The translations under genes were made by a program, and so were the position numbers. The notes beneath the pieces were generated by a model. It was not told the origin of the DNA. It saw only the letters and a program-made list of their open reading frames with translations, and did no database searches. Shown here piece by piece: positions 35,844 to 43,310 of a stretch of DNA of 64,000 nucleotides. This stretch comes from Marinomonas aquimarina (GTDB taxonomy: Bacteria; Pseudomonadota; Gammaproteobacteria; Pseudomonadales; Marinomonadaceae), in contig NZ_FLOC01000008.1 in assembly GCF_900089755.1 (NCBI RefSeq), positions 62,001 through 126,000 of the forward strand. Direction: 5' to 3'. Position 1 is the first letter of the stretch. Every line of letters starts with the position of its first letter.

Positions 35844-36890
35844 TTACGCTTCTAGAGACGCCATATCGATAACGATACGGTGCGCCATGTCACCTTTCGA
35901 CATACGCTCGAATGCTGAGTTGATTTGATCCATAGAGATCATTTCACATTCTGGGTAAATGTTGTGCTCGGCACAGAAGTTAAGTACTTCTTGAGTCTCT
36001 TCGATACCACCGATTAGAGAACCGGCGATACGGCGACGGCCGCCAACTAGAGGCCAAGTGATTGGTTCTTCGATGGGACCGATTTGACCAACGATGACCA
36101 ATGTACCGTCTACATCAAGTGTTGGTGTGTAGATATTTACATCGTGTTTCGCTGGAACCGTGTCGATGATCAAATCGAATGAGTTCGCTGCTGCTTGCAT
36201 CGCAGCTTCGTCAGAAGATGCTAGGATACCTTTTGCACCTAGAGCTTTAGCATCCGCTTCTTTCTTCGTTGAACGACTTAGTACCGTTACTTCAGCGCCC
36301 ATTGCCACCGCAAGTTTCACGGCCATGTGACCAAGACCACCTAGACCGATCACACCTACGCGAGTGCCTTCTTTAACACCCCAAGTACGTAGCGGAGAGT
36401 ACGTTGTGATACCCGCACATAGAATTGGTGCAGATTTAGACAGATCCATACCTTCTGGAACGCTTAGGACGAACTCTTCACGTACTACGATGTGCTTAGA
36501 GTAACCACCTTGAGTAGTTTCGCCAGAAATGCGATCCGGTGCACCGTAAGTAGGTGTCATGCCGTTACGGCAGTATTGCTCTTCGTGGTTGTGGCACTGG
36601 TCACATTCTTGACAGCTATCCACCATACAACCTACCGCAACTTGGTCGCCTACTTTGTATTTCGTCACATCAGAACCTACTGACGTTACAACACCAACGA
36701 TTTCGTGGCCTGGTACTAGTGGGTAAGGTTGTGGACCCCAGTCGCCGTTTACCGTGTGAAGGTCTGAGTGACAAACACCTGAGTATAGAATTTCGATTGC
36801 CACATCGTTGCCACGTAGTTCACGGCGTTCGAAGTGGTAAGGCACCATGTTCGCGTTTGAATCGTGTGCTGCATAGCCTACGGTTTTCAT
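35844..36890 (-). CDS. Zinc-dependent NAD(P) alcohol dehydrogenase
   Basis: A 348-residue medium-chain dehydrogenase of the cinnamyl-alcohol/YahK type. Catalytic zinc ligands are in GVCHSDLHTV and VPGHEIVG and a later CAGITTY; the structural zinc site is the four-Cys cluster QECDQCHNHEEQYC. The cofactor fold is VGVIGLGGLGHMAVKLA, and the residues after the second strand (SRSTKK) favour NADPH. Such enzymes reduce aldehydes and oxidise alcohols broadly. Codons are highly optimal, suggesting strong expression. Monocistronic. Confidence 0.9.
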   Translation of the reverse strand: MKTVGYAAHDSNANMVPYHFERRELRGNDVAIEILYSGVCHSDLHTVNGDWGPQPYPLVPGHEIVGVVTSVGSDVTKYKVGDQVAVGCMVDSCQECDQCHNHEEQYCRNGMTPTYGAPDRISGETTQGGYSKHIVVREEFVLSVPEGMDLSKSAPILCAGITTYSPLRTWGVKEGTRVGVIGLGGLGHMAVKLAVAMGAEVTVLSRSTKKEADAKALGAKGILASSDEAAMQAAANSFDLIIDTVPAKHDVNIYTPTLDVDGTLVIVGQIGPIEEPITWPLVGGRRRIAGSLIGGIEETQEVLNFCAEHNIYPECEMISMDQINSAFERMSKGDMAHRIVIDMASLEA

Positions 36891-37374
36891 AAATTTTCTA
36901 CTCCCAGTTATTTTTTAATAATCGTGCTTAATGGTTTTAAGCAGTGTCTAAATAATAGAAGTAAAACACCAGTTTCGCGTGCCTGATCCTCTTTAGATCT
37001 TGCACAAAACTACAAAACCAACCTAATCCAATCGGGCAAACATTCTTTCATAGAGAGCTTTAGCAAAAAAGAAGGAGCTTCATTTCTCTCTTGAATGCCT
37101 TAACAACAAAGTCACAAAAAACTGATTTATAAAGATTTTATTAAAACATACAATGTTTGATAGCTTATAGAGGGACCTAATCTATGAAAGTGTGCGCGCC
37201 AAAAGTAACAGGTAAAATTCGATCAATGTTTACCTTATACTCTAAGCAACAATGTGACAACAGGGCGCACATTACTGCATGGTTCAACCATGATTCCAGC
37301 TAAATATGACAATTACTGTATCTTGTTAGCAGACCTAGCCAGTCACCCACTACACGGAACACTCGTCGTAACGC
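36891..37374. other. Intergenic region upstream of the alcohol dehydrogenase
   Basis: About 484 bp, A/T-rich, with no strong ORF. It should carry the promoter for the dehydrogenase. A possible 39-codon frame (37184-37303, plus) exists but is not supported. Confidence 0.4.
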
Positions 37375-37857
37375 TTAGGCCAATGACTTATACATAATAT
37401 GGCAATCCACCAACCCCAGCCTGCCATGTCGATAGGCATTCGGCACTGTCCCCAGAATGCTAAAACCCAGCTTCTGCCACAGTTTTACAGCCACTTCATT
37501 ACTGGACACCACAGCATTGAATTGCATCGCTTGAAATCCCAATTCACGGGCAATGTCTTGCGAATGCTGACATAACTTGGTGGCCAAGCCCTGGCCGCGG
37601 GCCTGCTCGCTAACCATGTAACCACAATTGCAAATGTGATCTCCAGGTCCCATGGCATTGGCTTTTAGGTAATAAGAACCTAGGATTTGATCGCCCTCTT
37701 GCCAAACATAGGTCTTGGCAGGCAGTTCACACCAAATCTGATAAGCCTCATCTAACGTCATATCGGATCGATAGGCATAGGTCTCCTGTGCCTTGATCAC
37801 CGCAGAGAACGTTGGCCAAAAAGCCTCAAAATCGGCTCGAGTCATCTCTCGAATCAC
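37375..37857 (-). CDS. GNAT-family N-acetyltransferase
   Basis: A 160-residue enzyme. MIREMTRADFEAFWPTFSAV at the N-terminus, motif A CGYMVSEQARGQGLATKLC and motif B FNAVVSSNEVAVKLWQKLGF are clear. Length and pattern fit small-molecule or protein acetyltransferases of the RimI/YhhY-like kind; substrate unknown. The gene starts at ATG 37857 and is transcribed toward the alcohol dehydrogenase. It is a different GNAT from the one at 32436. Confidence 0.86.
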   Translation of the reverse strand: MIREMTRADFEAFWPTFSAVIKAQETYAYRSDMTLDEAYQIWCELPAKTYVWQEGDQILGSYYLKANAMGPGDHICNCGYMVSEQARGQGLATKLCQHSQDIARELGFQAMQFNAVVSSNEVAVKLWQKLGFSILGTVPNAYRHGRLGLVDCHIMYKSLA

Positions 37858-37904
37858 GGACTACTCCTGATAGCTGTCTTTACTAGAAGGGGTATCTTCG
37901 CATA

Positions 37905-37931
37905 AAAAAAACGCCTCGAAAGGCGTTTTTT
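37905..37931 (-). terminator. Terminator of the chemoreceptor gene
   Basis: AAAAAACGCCT pairing with AGGCGTTTTTT around CGAA, a near-perfect 11-bp stem. It lies 22 bp after the stop codon at 37953 on the minus strand. Confidence 0.85.
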
Positions 37932-37952
37932 GGGAAGCATAAACGCTAGTGG

Positions 37953-39821
37953 TTATACCACAAAGCGATCCAATAAAGCTTTCTGCGCCGATGTACTCTC
38001 GCGCTGTTTCTCCATCGCAGCACTCGAAGATTCCGCCAAACCGGAGACTTGTACCGACAAATCCTTGATCTTCACCGCGTTGCTACTGATGTCTTCCGCC
38101 ACATGACTTTGCTCTTGTGCAGAAGAGGCAATTTGAATGTTCATATCGCTGATACGCTCAATCGCGACACTGATATTTCGTAAGGCTTCGTCCGCGTATT
38201 TTGCTTTCTCAACCGCTTGCGATGCAGTGGCACGACTCTCAGTCATGGTATTGGATACTGCCGCTGAGCCATTCTGCAGTTGTTCGATCATATTACGAAT
38301 TTCAGTGGTTGACTCCTGCGTGCGTGACGCCAGCGTACGTACTTCATCGGCCACCACGGCGAAGCCTCGTCCACTTTCACCGGCACGCGCCGCTTCAATT
38401 GCCGCATTCAAAGCCAACAAGTTGGTTTGATCCGCAATGTCGTTGATCACACTCAAAATAGTTTCAATGTTTGACGTCGCCGCCTCTAAGTCTTGAACCT
38501 GCTGTACCGCTTGCTCAATTCGCGCCGCCAAACCGTCAATGGAGCGAGCCGTTTCGCTGACGATGCTTGAGCCTTCAATGGTGTTACGATCCACATCTTG
38601 CGCCGCTTCTGATGCGTGCTGTGCACTTTGTGCCACTTCATTGGCCGTAACCGCCATTTCATGAATGGCTGTCGCCAACAAATCCAACTCATGCATCTGT
38701 TTACGCGTCGCATCGGCTGACTTTTTCGAGTCTTCAACCGTCTCATTGCCACTTTCAACTATCTCATCGCCCAAGTGCTTCAATTGCTGAATCTGTGTTT
38801 GTAAACTCTGCGTAAACGTGTTGAAGCCACGCGCCAAGCTGGCAAACTCGGGCGTTTTACTTACCTCAATACGCTTGGTTAAATCACCGTCTCCTTCAGA
38901 GACATTCTTAATGGCACGATTAAGGCTCTCTAGCGGCATCAACAAGCCTTTGATCATAAAGGTGAGCACCACTAGGCTAATCACTAAGCCAAGCACGGTT
39001 AGGATAATCGCGTTATTACGCAAGGTACCCAAAGCAGCATAGGCTTCACTTTCGTCGATCACCGCCACGATGTACCAGCCTTCGCTGCCTAAAGTGATAT
39101 TAACGATATAAGAGTGGCCATTCATCTCAAGTGTCTGATTGCCTTCCGTTAACGTTGCCTTAGGTAGGATATCAGCAAATTTTTTACCGTTGTTTTGGGT
39201 ATTCGGATGGGCAATCGCCGTGCCTTCTTTGGTCACGATAAACAAATAACCTGATTCAAATAGGTTGATCGAGTTCACTAGGTCTGACAAGCCGCCCAAA
39301 TCCATATCGTAGAAGGAGGTGCCAATAAAAGTGTTGTCATCGTAAATGGGGTTCACAATGGAAATCACCGTATTACCTGATGCCAAGTCAAGGTATGGTT
39401 CGGTAATGCCTTGCTGACCTTTGGCTCGGCTTAAGTTGTACCAAGGGCGCTGTCGTGGGTCATAGTCCGCTCCAGGGCTCCAGTCATCAACATTTTCAAT
39501 AGTAGCACCATCCGTTTGGTAACCAATACCAGCACCTAAAAAGCTACTTTTAAAGGTTTTGGCTTCCAGCACCTGCTTCACGTAGTTGCGATCGTTTGGG
39601 GCCAATTCAATCGTTTCTGTAACAGAATAGGCTAACGCTTTTTTGTTATCCATTTCGGAGTCAATCGTGTTCTGCACGCTTCCCACTAGCTCTTTTAAGC
39701 TGGCGGCTACTAATCCTTGTACTTCGCTACGAACAGTCATTAATTGTTGAATACTGAGCAAGCCAACCGTCAGTAACAGCATCAATGACGACGCTACAAC
39801 AATTTTATGGCTAAAACGCAT
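37953..39821 (-). CDS. Methyl-accepting chemotaxis protein with dCache periplasmic domain
   Basis: A 622-residue chemoreceptor. TM1 about 8-30; periplasmic dCache_1 domain about 35-275 ([39 protein letters not shown]); TM2 about 280-302; HAMP about 303-355; cytoplasmic signalling domain 380-620 with the family hairpin [14 protein letters not shown] then [13 protein letters not shown]. Ligand unknown; amino acids are common for dCache. The start is ATG 39821, with a perfect 15-bp inverted repeat just upstream. Confidence 0.92.
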   Translation of the reverse strand: MRFSHKIVVASSLMLLLTVGLLSIQQLMTVRSEVQGLVAASLKELVGSVQNTIDSEMDNKKALAYSVTETIELAPNDRNYVKQVLEAKTFKSSFLGAGIGYQTDGATIENVDDWSPGADYDPRQRPWYNLSRAKGQQGITEPYLDLASGNTVISIVNPIYDDNTFIGTSFYDMDLGGLSDLVNSINLFESGYLFIVTKEGTAIAHPNTQNNGKKFADILPKATLTEGNQTLEMNGHSYIVNITLGSEGWYIVAVIDESEAYAALGTLRNNAIILTVLGLVISLVVLTFMIKGLLMPLESLNRAIKNVSEGDGDLTKRIEVSKTPEFASLARGFNTFTQSLQTQIQQLKHLGDEIVESGNETVEDSKKSADATRKQMHELDLLATAIHEMAVTANEVAQSAQHASEAAQDVDRNTIEGSSIVSETARSIDGLAARIEQAVQQVQDLEAATSNIETILSVINDIADQTNLLALNAAIEAARAGESGRGFAVVADEVRTLASRTQESTTEIRNMIEQLQNGSAAVSNTMTESRATASQAVEKAKYADEALRNISVAIERISDMNIQIASSAQEQSHVAEDISSNAVKIKDLSVQVSGLAESSSAAMEKQRESTSAQKALLDRFVV

Positions 39822-39850
39822 GATTATTACCTATGATAAGTTAGTGTTAC

Positions 39851-39892
39851 TTACAAACACTTACATAAACCCAAAAATGTAAGTGTTTGTAA
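39851..39892. promoter_or_regulatory. Perfect 15-bp inverted repeat upstream of the chemoreceptor
   Basis: TTACAAACACTTACA, 12 spacer bases, then TGTAAGTGTTTGTAA, exact complements. It ends 30 bp upstream of the chemoreceptor ATG. It could be a regulator operator or a 5'-UTR hairpin. A partial copy (TTAGTGTTAC) sits just to its left. Confidence 0.6.
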
Positions 39893-40007
39893 ATTTTAAA
39901 GCAAAATCATGTCAGTTTATGGATGGCATCACTTAAAAATGCGTACAATGCTGAGCTTCCTTAATTTATCCTCCTTAATATCGACACTTGAGCTTACGGT
40001 CATCACT

Positions 40008-40214
40008 ATGAGCCTTCTAAAACGCACACTATTCGCCACGAGCAAACGTAATGAAGATCTGTCTTACGGAGGTCTTTATTGGCTAGCGGCCCTACTAGCG
40101 CTAATCTGTACGGTGTGTTTTGCTGAAGAGTTGATGAGCTTGCTGACGCTGCATGTTGAAAACTATTTCAAAGCCCAACAAGCATTAGTGGATGCAAAGT
40201 ACTTTGCCTGTTAA
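40008..40214 (+). CDS. Possible small membrane protein
   Basis: A 68-codon frame starting ATG 40008 (MSLLKRTLFATSKRNEDL), with a hydrophobic stretch YGGLYWLAALLALICTVCFAEEL near residues 19-41 that could be one membrane helix, then a C-terminal tail. No family known, and the Shine-Dalgarno is weak, so this is only a candidate. It fills part of the 425-bp gap between the chemoreceptor and the next GGDEF gene. Confidence 0.35.
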   Translation: MSLLKRTLFATSKRNEDLSYGGLYWLAALLALICTVCFAEELMSLLTLHVENYFKAQQALVDAKYFAC

Positions 40215-40246
40215 GGGTCATTGGATCAGCCATACTGCTCGTGAGG

Positions 40247-41293
40247 CTATAACCCCTTCACCTTGATCCAAGAGGTTTCCACCACCTCGGCCCATTCTTC
40301 TTTCACAGATGGTTTGAACACACGACTCTGATTACGGCCACGCTTCTTTGACTCATACATGGCTTCATCCGCTCTAGAAAGCAGCCCAAGCGTATTACCA
40401 TCGTCGCGACAGACCTCTGCAATGCCTAGGCTGGCGGTTACGTGTATTTCGTAAAGATCGGTTTCACAAGACGTGTTGAATAAGGTGGTGCGCAATGCCT
40501 CAGAAAGGGCTAACGCTTCGCTTACCTGCATTTGCGGTGCAAGAATGGCGAATTCTTCGCCACCAATACGCCCCATCGACATAGAGGGGCCTAACCCAGC
40601 ACGAAACACATTAACCACATGACGAATCACTTCATCGCCCACGTTATGCCCTAAGGTGTCGTTGACTCGTTTAAAGTTATCAATATCAAACAAAATTAAG
40701 GCGCAGGGTTCTTCCTGGTCATGGAAACGATCAATGGCGGCTTGTAGAAGTTTGGTAAATGAGCGTCGGTTGTACACCCCTGTCAACTCGTCCACTTCGG
40801 AGAGGTGCTTCAGCTCCATTTCCAAATAATGTTGCGTGGTGATGTTCTTAGCAATCCAAAGAGCGCTACGCTGGCCATTTTGATCGATGGGCAAAGACTT
40901 AATAACGCCCTCAAACCACAGTTCCTTGGGTAGAACTAGGCCATTGGGGAGCTCAATCATTCGCCCTTCCTCAAACTTGTATTTAAGGTACTGAGTTTCT
41001 TGAGTGCGGATCGCGTTCACGATGTGAGCAAGAAAGCCGTCGGCCAACTCTTGCGGCATAACGTCATGGAGGCGACGTCCGATAAAAGGCTTACAATCGA
41101 AGCCAGTGGCATTCTCTGCGCCACCATACACGTCCAGATATTCTCCGCTTTCAGAGAACACAAAAACATGATCTGGCAATGTGTCCAGCACACTAAAATA
41201 ACGTGCTAATACCTGTTCGTCGCTTACCACTTCGCACTCCATCAAGAGAGTTGCTTCAGTTTTCTTGTAGGCCAACCACCCACATGAGCACAC
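40247..41293 (-). CDS. PAS-GGDEF diguanylate cyclase
   Basis: Up to 348 residues, starting at GTG 41293; an ATG at 41242 (MECEVVSDEQ) is an alternative start, and I cannot separate the two. PAS domain about 28-140 (LDTLPDHVFVFSESGEYLDVYGG, IGRRLHDVMP) and GGDEF domain about 165-325 with GGEEFAILAP. Upstream sequence GPSMSMGRI contains no RxxD site. Produces cyclic di-GMP. Third such protein within 11 kb of the window. Followed by an A-rich 3' area with no obvious terminator. Confidence 0.86.
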   Translation of the reverse strand: MCSCGWLAYKKTEATLLMECEVVSDEQVLARYFSVLDTLPDHVFVFSESGEYLDVYGGAENATGFDCKPFIGRRLHDVMPQELADGFLAHIVNAIRTQETQYLKYKFEEGRMIELPNGLVLPKELWFEGVIKSLPIDQNGQRSALWIAKNITTQHYLEMELKHLSEVDELTGVYNRRSFTKLLQAAIDRFHDQEEPCALILFDIDNFKRVNDTLGHNVGDEVIRHVVNVFRAGLGPSMSMGRIGGEEFAILAPQMQVSEALALSEALRTTLFNTSCETDLYEIHVTASLGIAEVCRDDGNTLGLLSRADEAMYESKKRGRNQSRVFKPSVKEEWAEVVETSWIKVKGL

Positions 41294-41455
41294 AAGAGAA
41301 CTAAATCACTATTCAAAGAAAAAGCATACGCAAAAGCTCGGAGTTCAAGCAATAAAAAAAACAGTATTTTTATGTGTTAATGCGTCGTTTTTGCTTGCGC
41401 TCTGCATGGTTTTCTAGGGAAAGGAGCAAACGACTTGTCTGCCCCAACTCGATCA

Positions 41456-42016
41456 CTAGCGCCACTTGCGATCAGGGGCTTGATAGTGGCGGATGGCTTC
41501 TAGCAGGGTCTCTGCTTGGTCTGTTTTAATCAGCATGTCCACGTATTGTGGGCGCACAAACCCAGCATCGCGCATCTGCTCGACCATGGTAAACAAGGGG
41601 TCATAAAATCCCATGACATTGTAAAACGCACAAGGCTTACTATGGTGGCCAAGCTGCGCCCAAGTCCACACTTCAAAGATTTCTTCTAGAGTGCCGATGC
41701 CACCCGGTAGCGCGACAAAAGCGTCCGCCAACTCAGCCATTTTCGCCTTACGCTCATGCATGTCTTTGACGACGTGTAATTCGGTTAAGTTAGGGTGCGC
41801 AATTTCTTTGCTTTTTAAGTACTCAGGGATCGCGCCATAGACTTTGCCACCGCCTTCTAAAACAGCGTCCGCTATCGTGCCCATCAGGCCCACATCCCCA
41901 CCGCCGTAGACCACGTCTACCCCTTGCTCAGCAAAGTACTTACCAAGCGCCTTAGTGGTTTCAACAAAGCGTGGATCATTACCACTGCTGGAGCCACAAA
42001 ATACTGCGATTTTCAT
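41456..42016 (-). CDS. LOG family nucleotide phosphoribohydrolase
   Basis: A 186-residue Rossmann-like enzyme of the LOG/TIGR00730 type. The family motifs MHERKAKM (86-93) and PGGIGTLEE (104-112) are complete, and VYGGGDVGLMG precedes them. Members hydrolyse nucleoside 5'-monophosphates at the N-glycosidic bond, as in cytokinin activation in plants; bacterial substrates include AMP-like nucleotides. AATGAGGAG ribosome-binding site. The ABM-domain gene lies 47 bp upstream and probably shares its transcript. Confidence 0.9.
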   Translation of the reverse strand: MKIAVFCGSSSGNDPRFVETTKALGKYFAEQGVDVVYGGGDVGLMGTIADAVLEGGGKVYGAIPEYLKSKEIAHPNLTELHVVKDMHERKAKMAELADAFVALPGGIGTLEEIFEVWTWAQLGHHSKPCAFYNVMGFYDPLFTMVEQMRDAGFVRPQYVDMLIKTDQAETLLEAIRHYQAPDRKWR

Positions 42017-42063
42017 TCCAAACTCCTCATTCCTTGATCATGGTTAGATGCACTGTAAGGGAT

Positions 42064-42366
42064 CTAGATGACCGCTTCAAAACACTCTAATTGCGGATGA
42101 CCAAGGTAGATGTCTCGACGGCTGCCGGCATTGGCGTGTGCTTTACGAAAGGCTTCTGATTTGGTCCAAGCGTCGAACGCAGCACGGGATTCCCACACCG
42201 CATGAGACGAGAACAAGGTGTACTCCTCATTGGTCGCACCTTGCAATAGGTTGAACGACTGGAAGCCTGACACTTCATTCAGGTAGGAATCACGGCCTTT
42301 CCAAATATCGATAAACTCTTGTTCGCAGCCGAGTTTGATTTTAAAACGGTTCATGGCAATAAACAT
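42064..42366 (-). CDS. IsdG-like ABM-domain monooxygenase
   Basis: A 100-residue single ABM domain. MFIAMNRFKIKLGCEQEFID starts the fold and the conserved end AVWESRAAFDAWTKSEAFRKAHAN matches IsdG/IsdI-type haem-degrading enzymes, with candidate catalytic residues Asn6, Trp near 67 and His near 76. It could degrade haem or another substrate. AGAGGTCC ribosome-binding site before ATG 42366. Probably in one operon with the LOG gene. No haem transport genes or Fur box are next to it, so a haem role is unproven. Confidence 0.72.
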   Translation of the reverse strand: MFIAMNRFKIKLGCEQEFIDIWKGRDSYLNEVSGFQSFNLLQGATNEEYTLFSSHAVWESRAAFDAWTKSEAFRKAHANAGSRRDIYLGHPQLECFEAVI

Positions 42367-42463
42367 AAGGACCTCTTACAACGGTATTTTCATCAACTTT
42401 TATAGCTTTCCTGTGCATTCAAAGCTAGTATGGCGCGCCTTTTATTTTTACAGAGCTGACATC

Positions 42464-43207
42464 ATGTCTGAAACTGTTTTATACACTGACTTGTCAGCCT
42501 ACTACGATCTCATGTGCGCCGACATCAATTATCAAGCACAGAGTAACTGCATTGCCCGCCTCCATCAGATCTTCGGTAACGAAGGCCGCCAGCATCTTGA
42601 CCTTGCGTGTGGCACGGGGCCACATATACGCTATTTCCTCGATTCAGGGTACCAAAGCCAAGGGCTCGATTTAAACCAGCCGATGCTCGATAAAGCACAG
42701 ATTCGCTGCCCAGAAGCCTCTTTCAGCTTACAAAATATGTGTTCCTTTCGCATCGACCAGCCAGTCGATCTGATTACCTGCTTCCTGTATTCGATTCATT
42801 ACAGTGGTGATATCGCACCATTAGAAGCCTGCTTAGAGGCCGTTAATAATGCCTTAACCAGCGGCGGCTTATTTTGCTTTAACTCGGTCGACAAACGCTT
42901 TATCGATAACCAGTCCTCCACCGCACATTCTGCAGCCTTTGACGGCAGTGCCTTTAACTTTCGCTCGGGCTGGTTCTATGAAGGCCAAGGCTCCCAGCAG
43001 CGTTTACGTTTAAGCATTCAAAAAACCACAGGCGAGCAAGTAGAAGTGTGGCAAGACAGCCACCCAATGGTAGCGGTTGAATTTCCAGAGCTGTCTACCC
43101 TGCTAGAAAAGCACTTTGAAGTGTTTGTGTTTGAGCATGATTACGACAAGCTAGTGCCGTGGGCAGGGCAATCCGGCAACGCTATTTTCGTGTGCGTAAA
43201 GCGCTAG
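42464..43207 (+). CDS. Class I SAM-dependent methyltransferase
   Basis: A 247-residue methyltransferase. Motif I is HLDLACGTGPHIRYFLDSGYQSQGLDLN near 47-74; ITCFLYSIHYSG and GGLFCFNSVDKRF are later core positions. ATG 42464 begins the conserved part; a longer frame from 42335 has no support. Substrate unknown; resembles UbiE/Tam-like small-molecule methyltransferases. Divergent from the ABM gene (97 bp apart). Confidence 0.85.
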   Translation: MSETVLYTDLSAYYDLMCADINYQAQSNCIARLHQIFGNEGRQHLDLACGTGPHIRYFLDSGYQSQGLDLNQPMLDKAQIRCPEASFSLQNMCSFRIDQPVDLITCFLYSIHYSGDIAPLEACLEAVNNALTSGGLFCFNSVDKRFIDNQSSTAHSAAFDGSAFNFRSGWFYEGQGSQQRLRLSIQKTTGEQVEVWQDSHPMVAVEFPELSTLLEKHFEVFVFEHDYDKLVPWAGQSGNAIFVCVKR

Positions 43208-43235
43208 CGATCTTAGCGAACAGTGGTACAAGAAC

Positions 43236-43264
43236 AAGGCACTTCCAGAAACTGAAAGTGCCTT
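43236..43264. terminator. Hairpin between the methyltransferase and the large VCBS gene
   Basis: Stem AAGGCACTT pairing with AAGTGCCTT around an 11-nt loop. It lies between the convergent ends at 43207 and 43311. T-runs are short on both sides. Confidence 0.55.
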
Positions 43265-43310
43265 TCAAAAGAAGCAGAAATCAATCAAGTCGATTTAGCC
43301 TGTTCACCTG

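Noticed and set aside
37184-37303. A 39-codon plus-strand frame with GAGGGA upstream (starting MKVCAPKVTGK)
   Set aside because: Composition and length are ordinary for chance, no family likeness, and it lies in the promoter region of the alcohol dehydrogenase.
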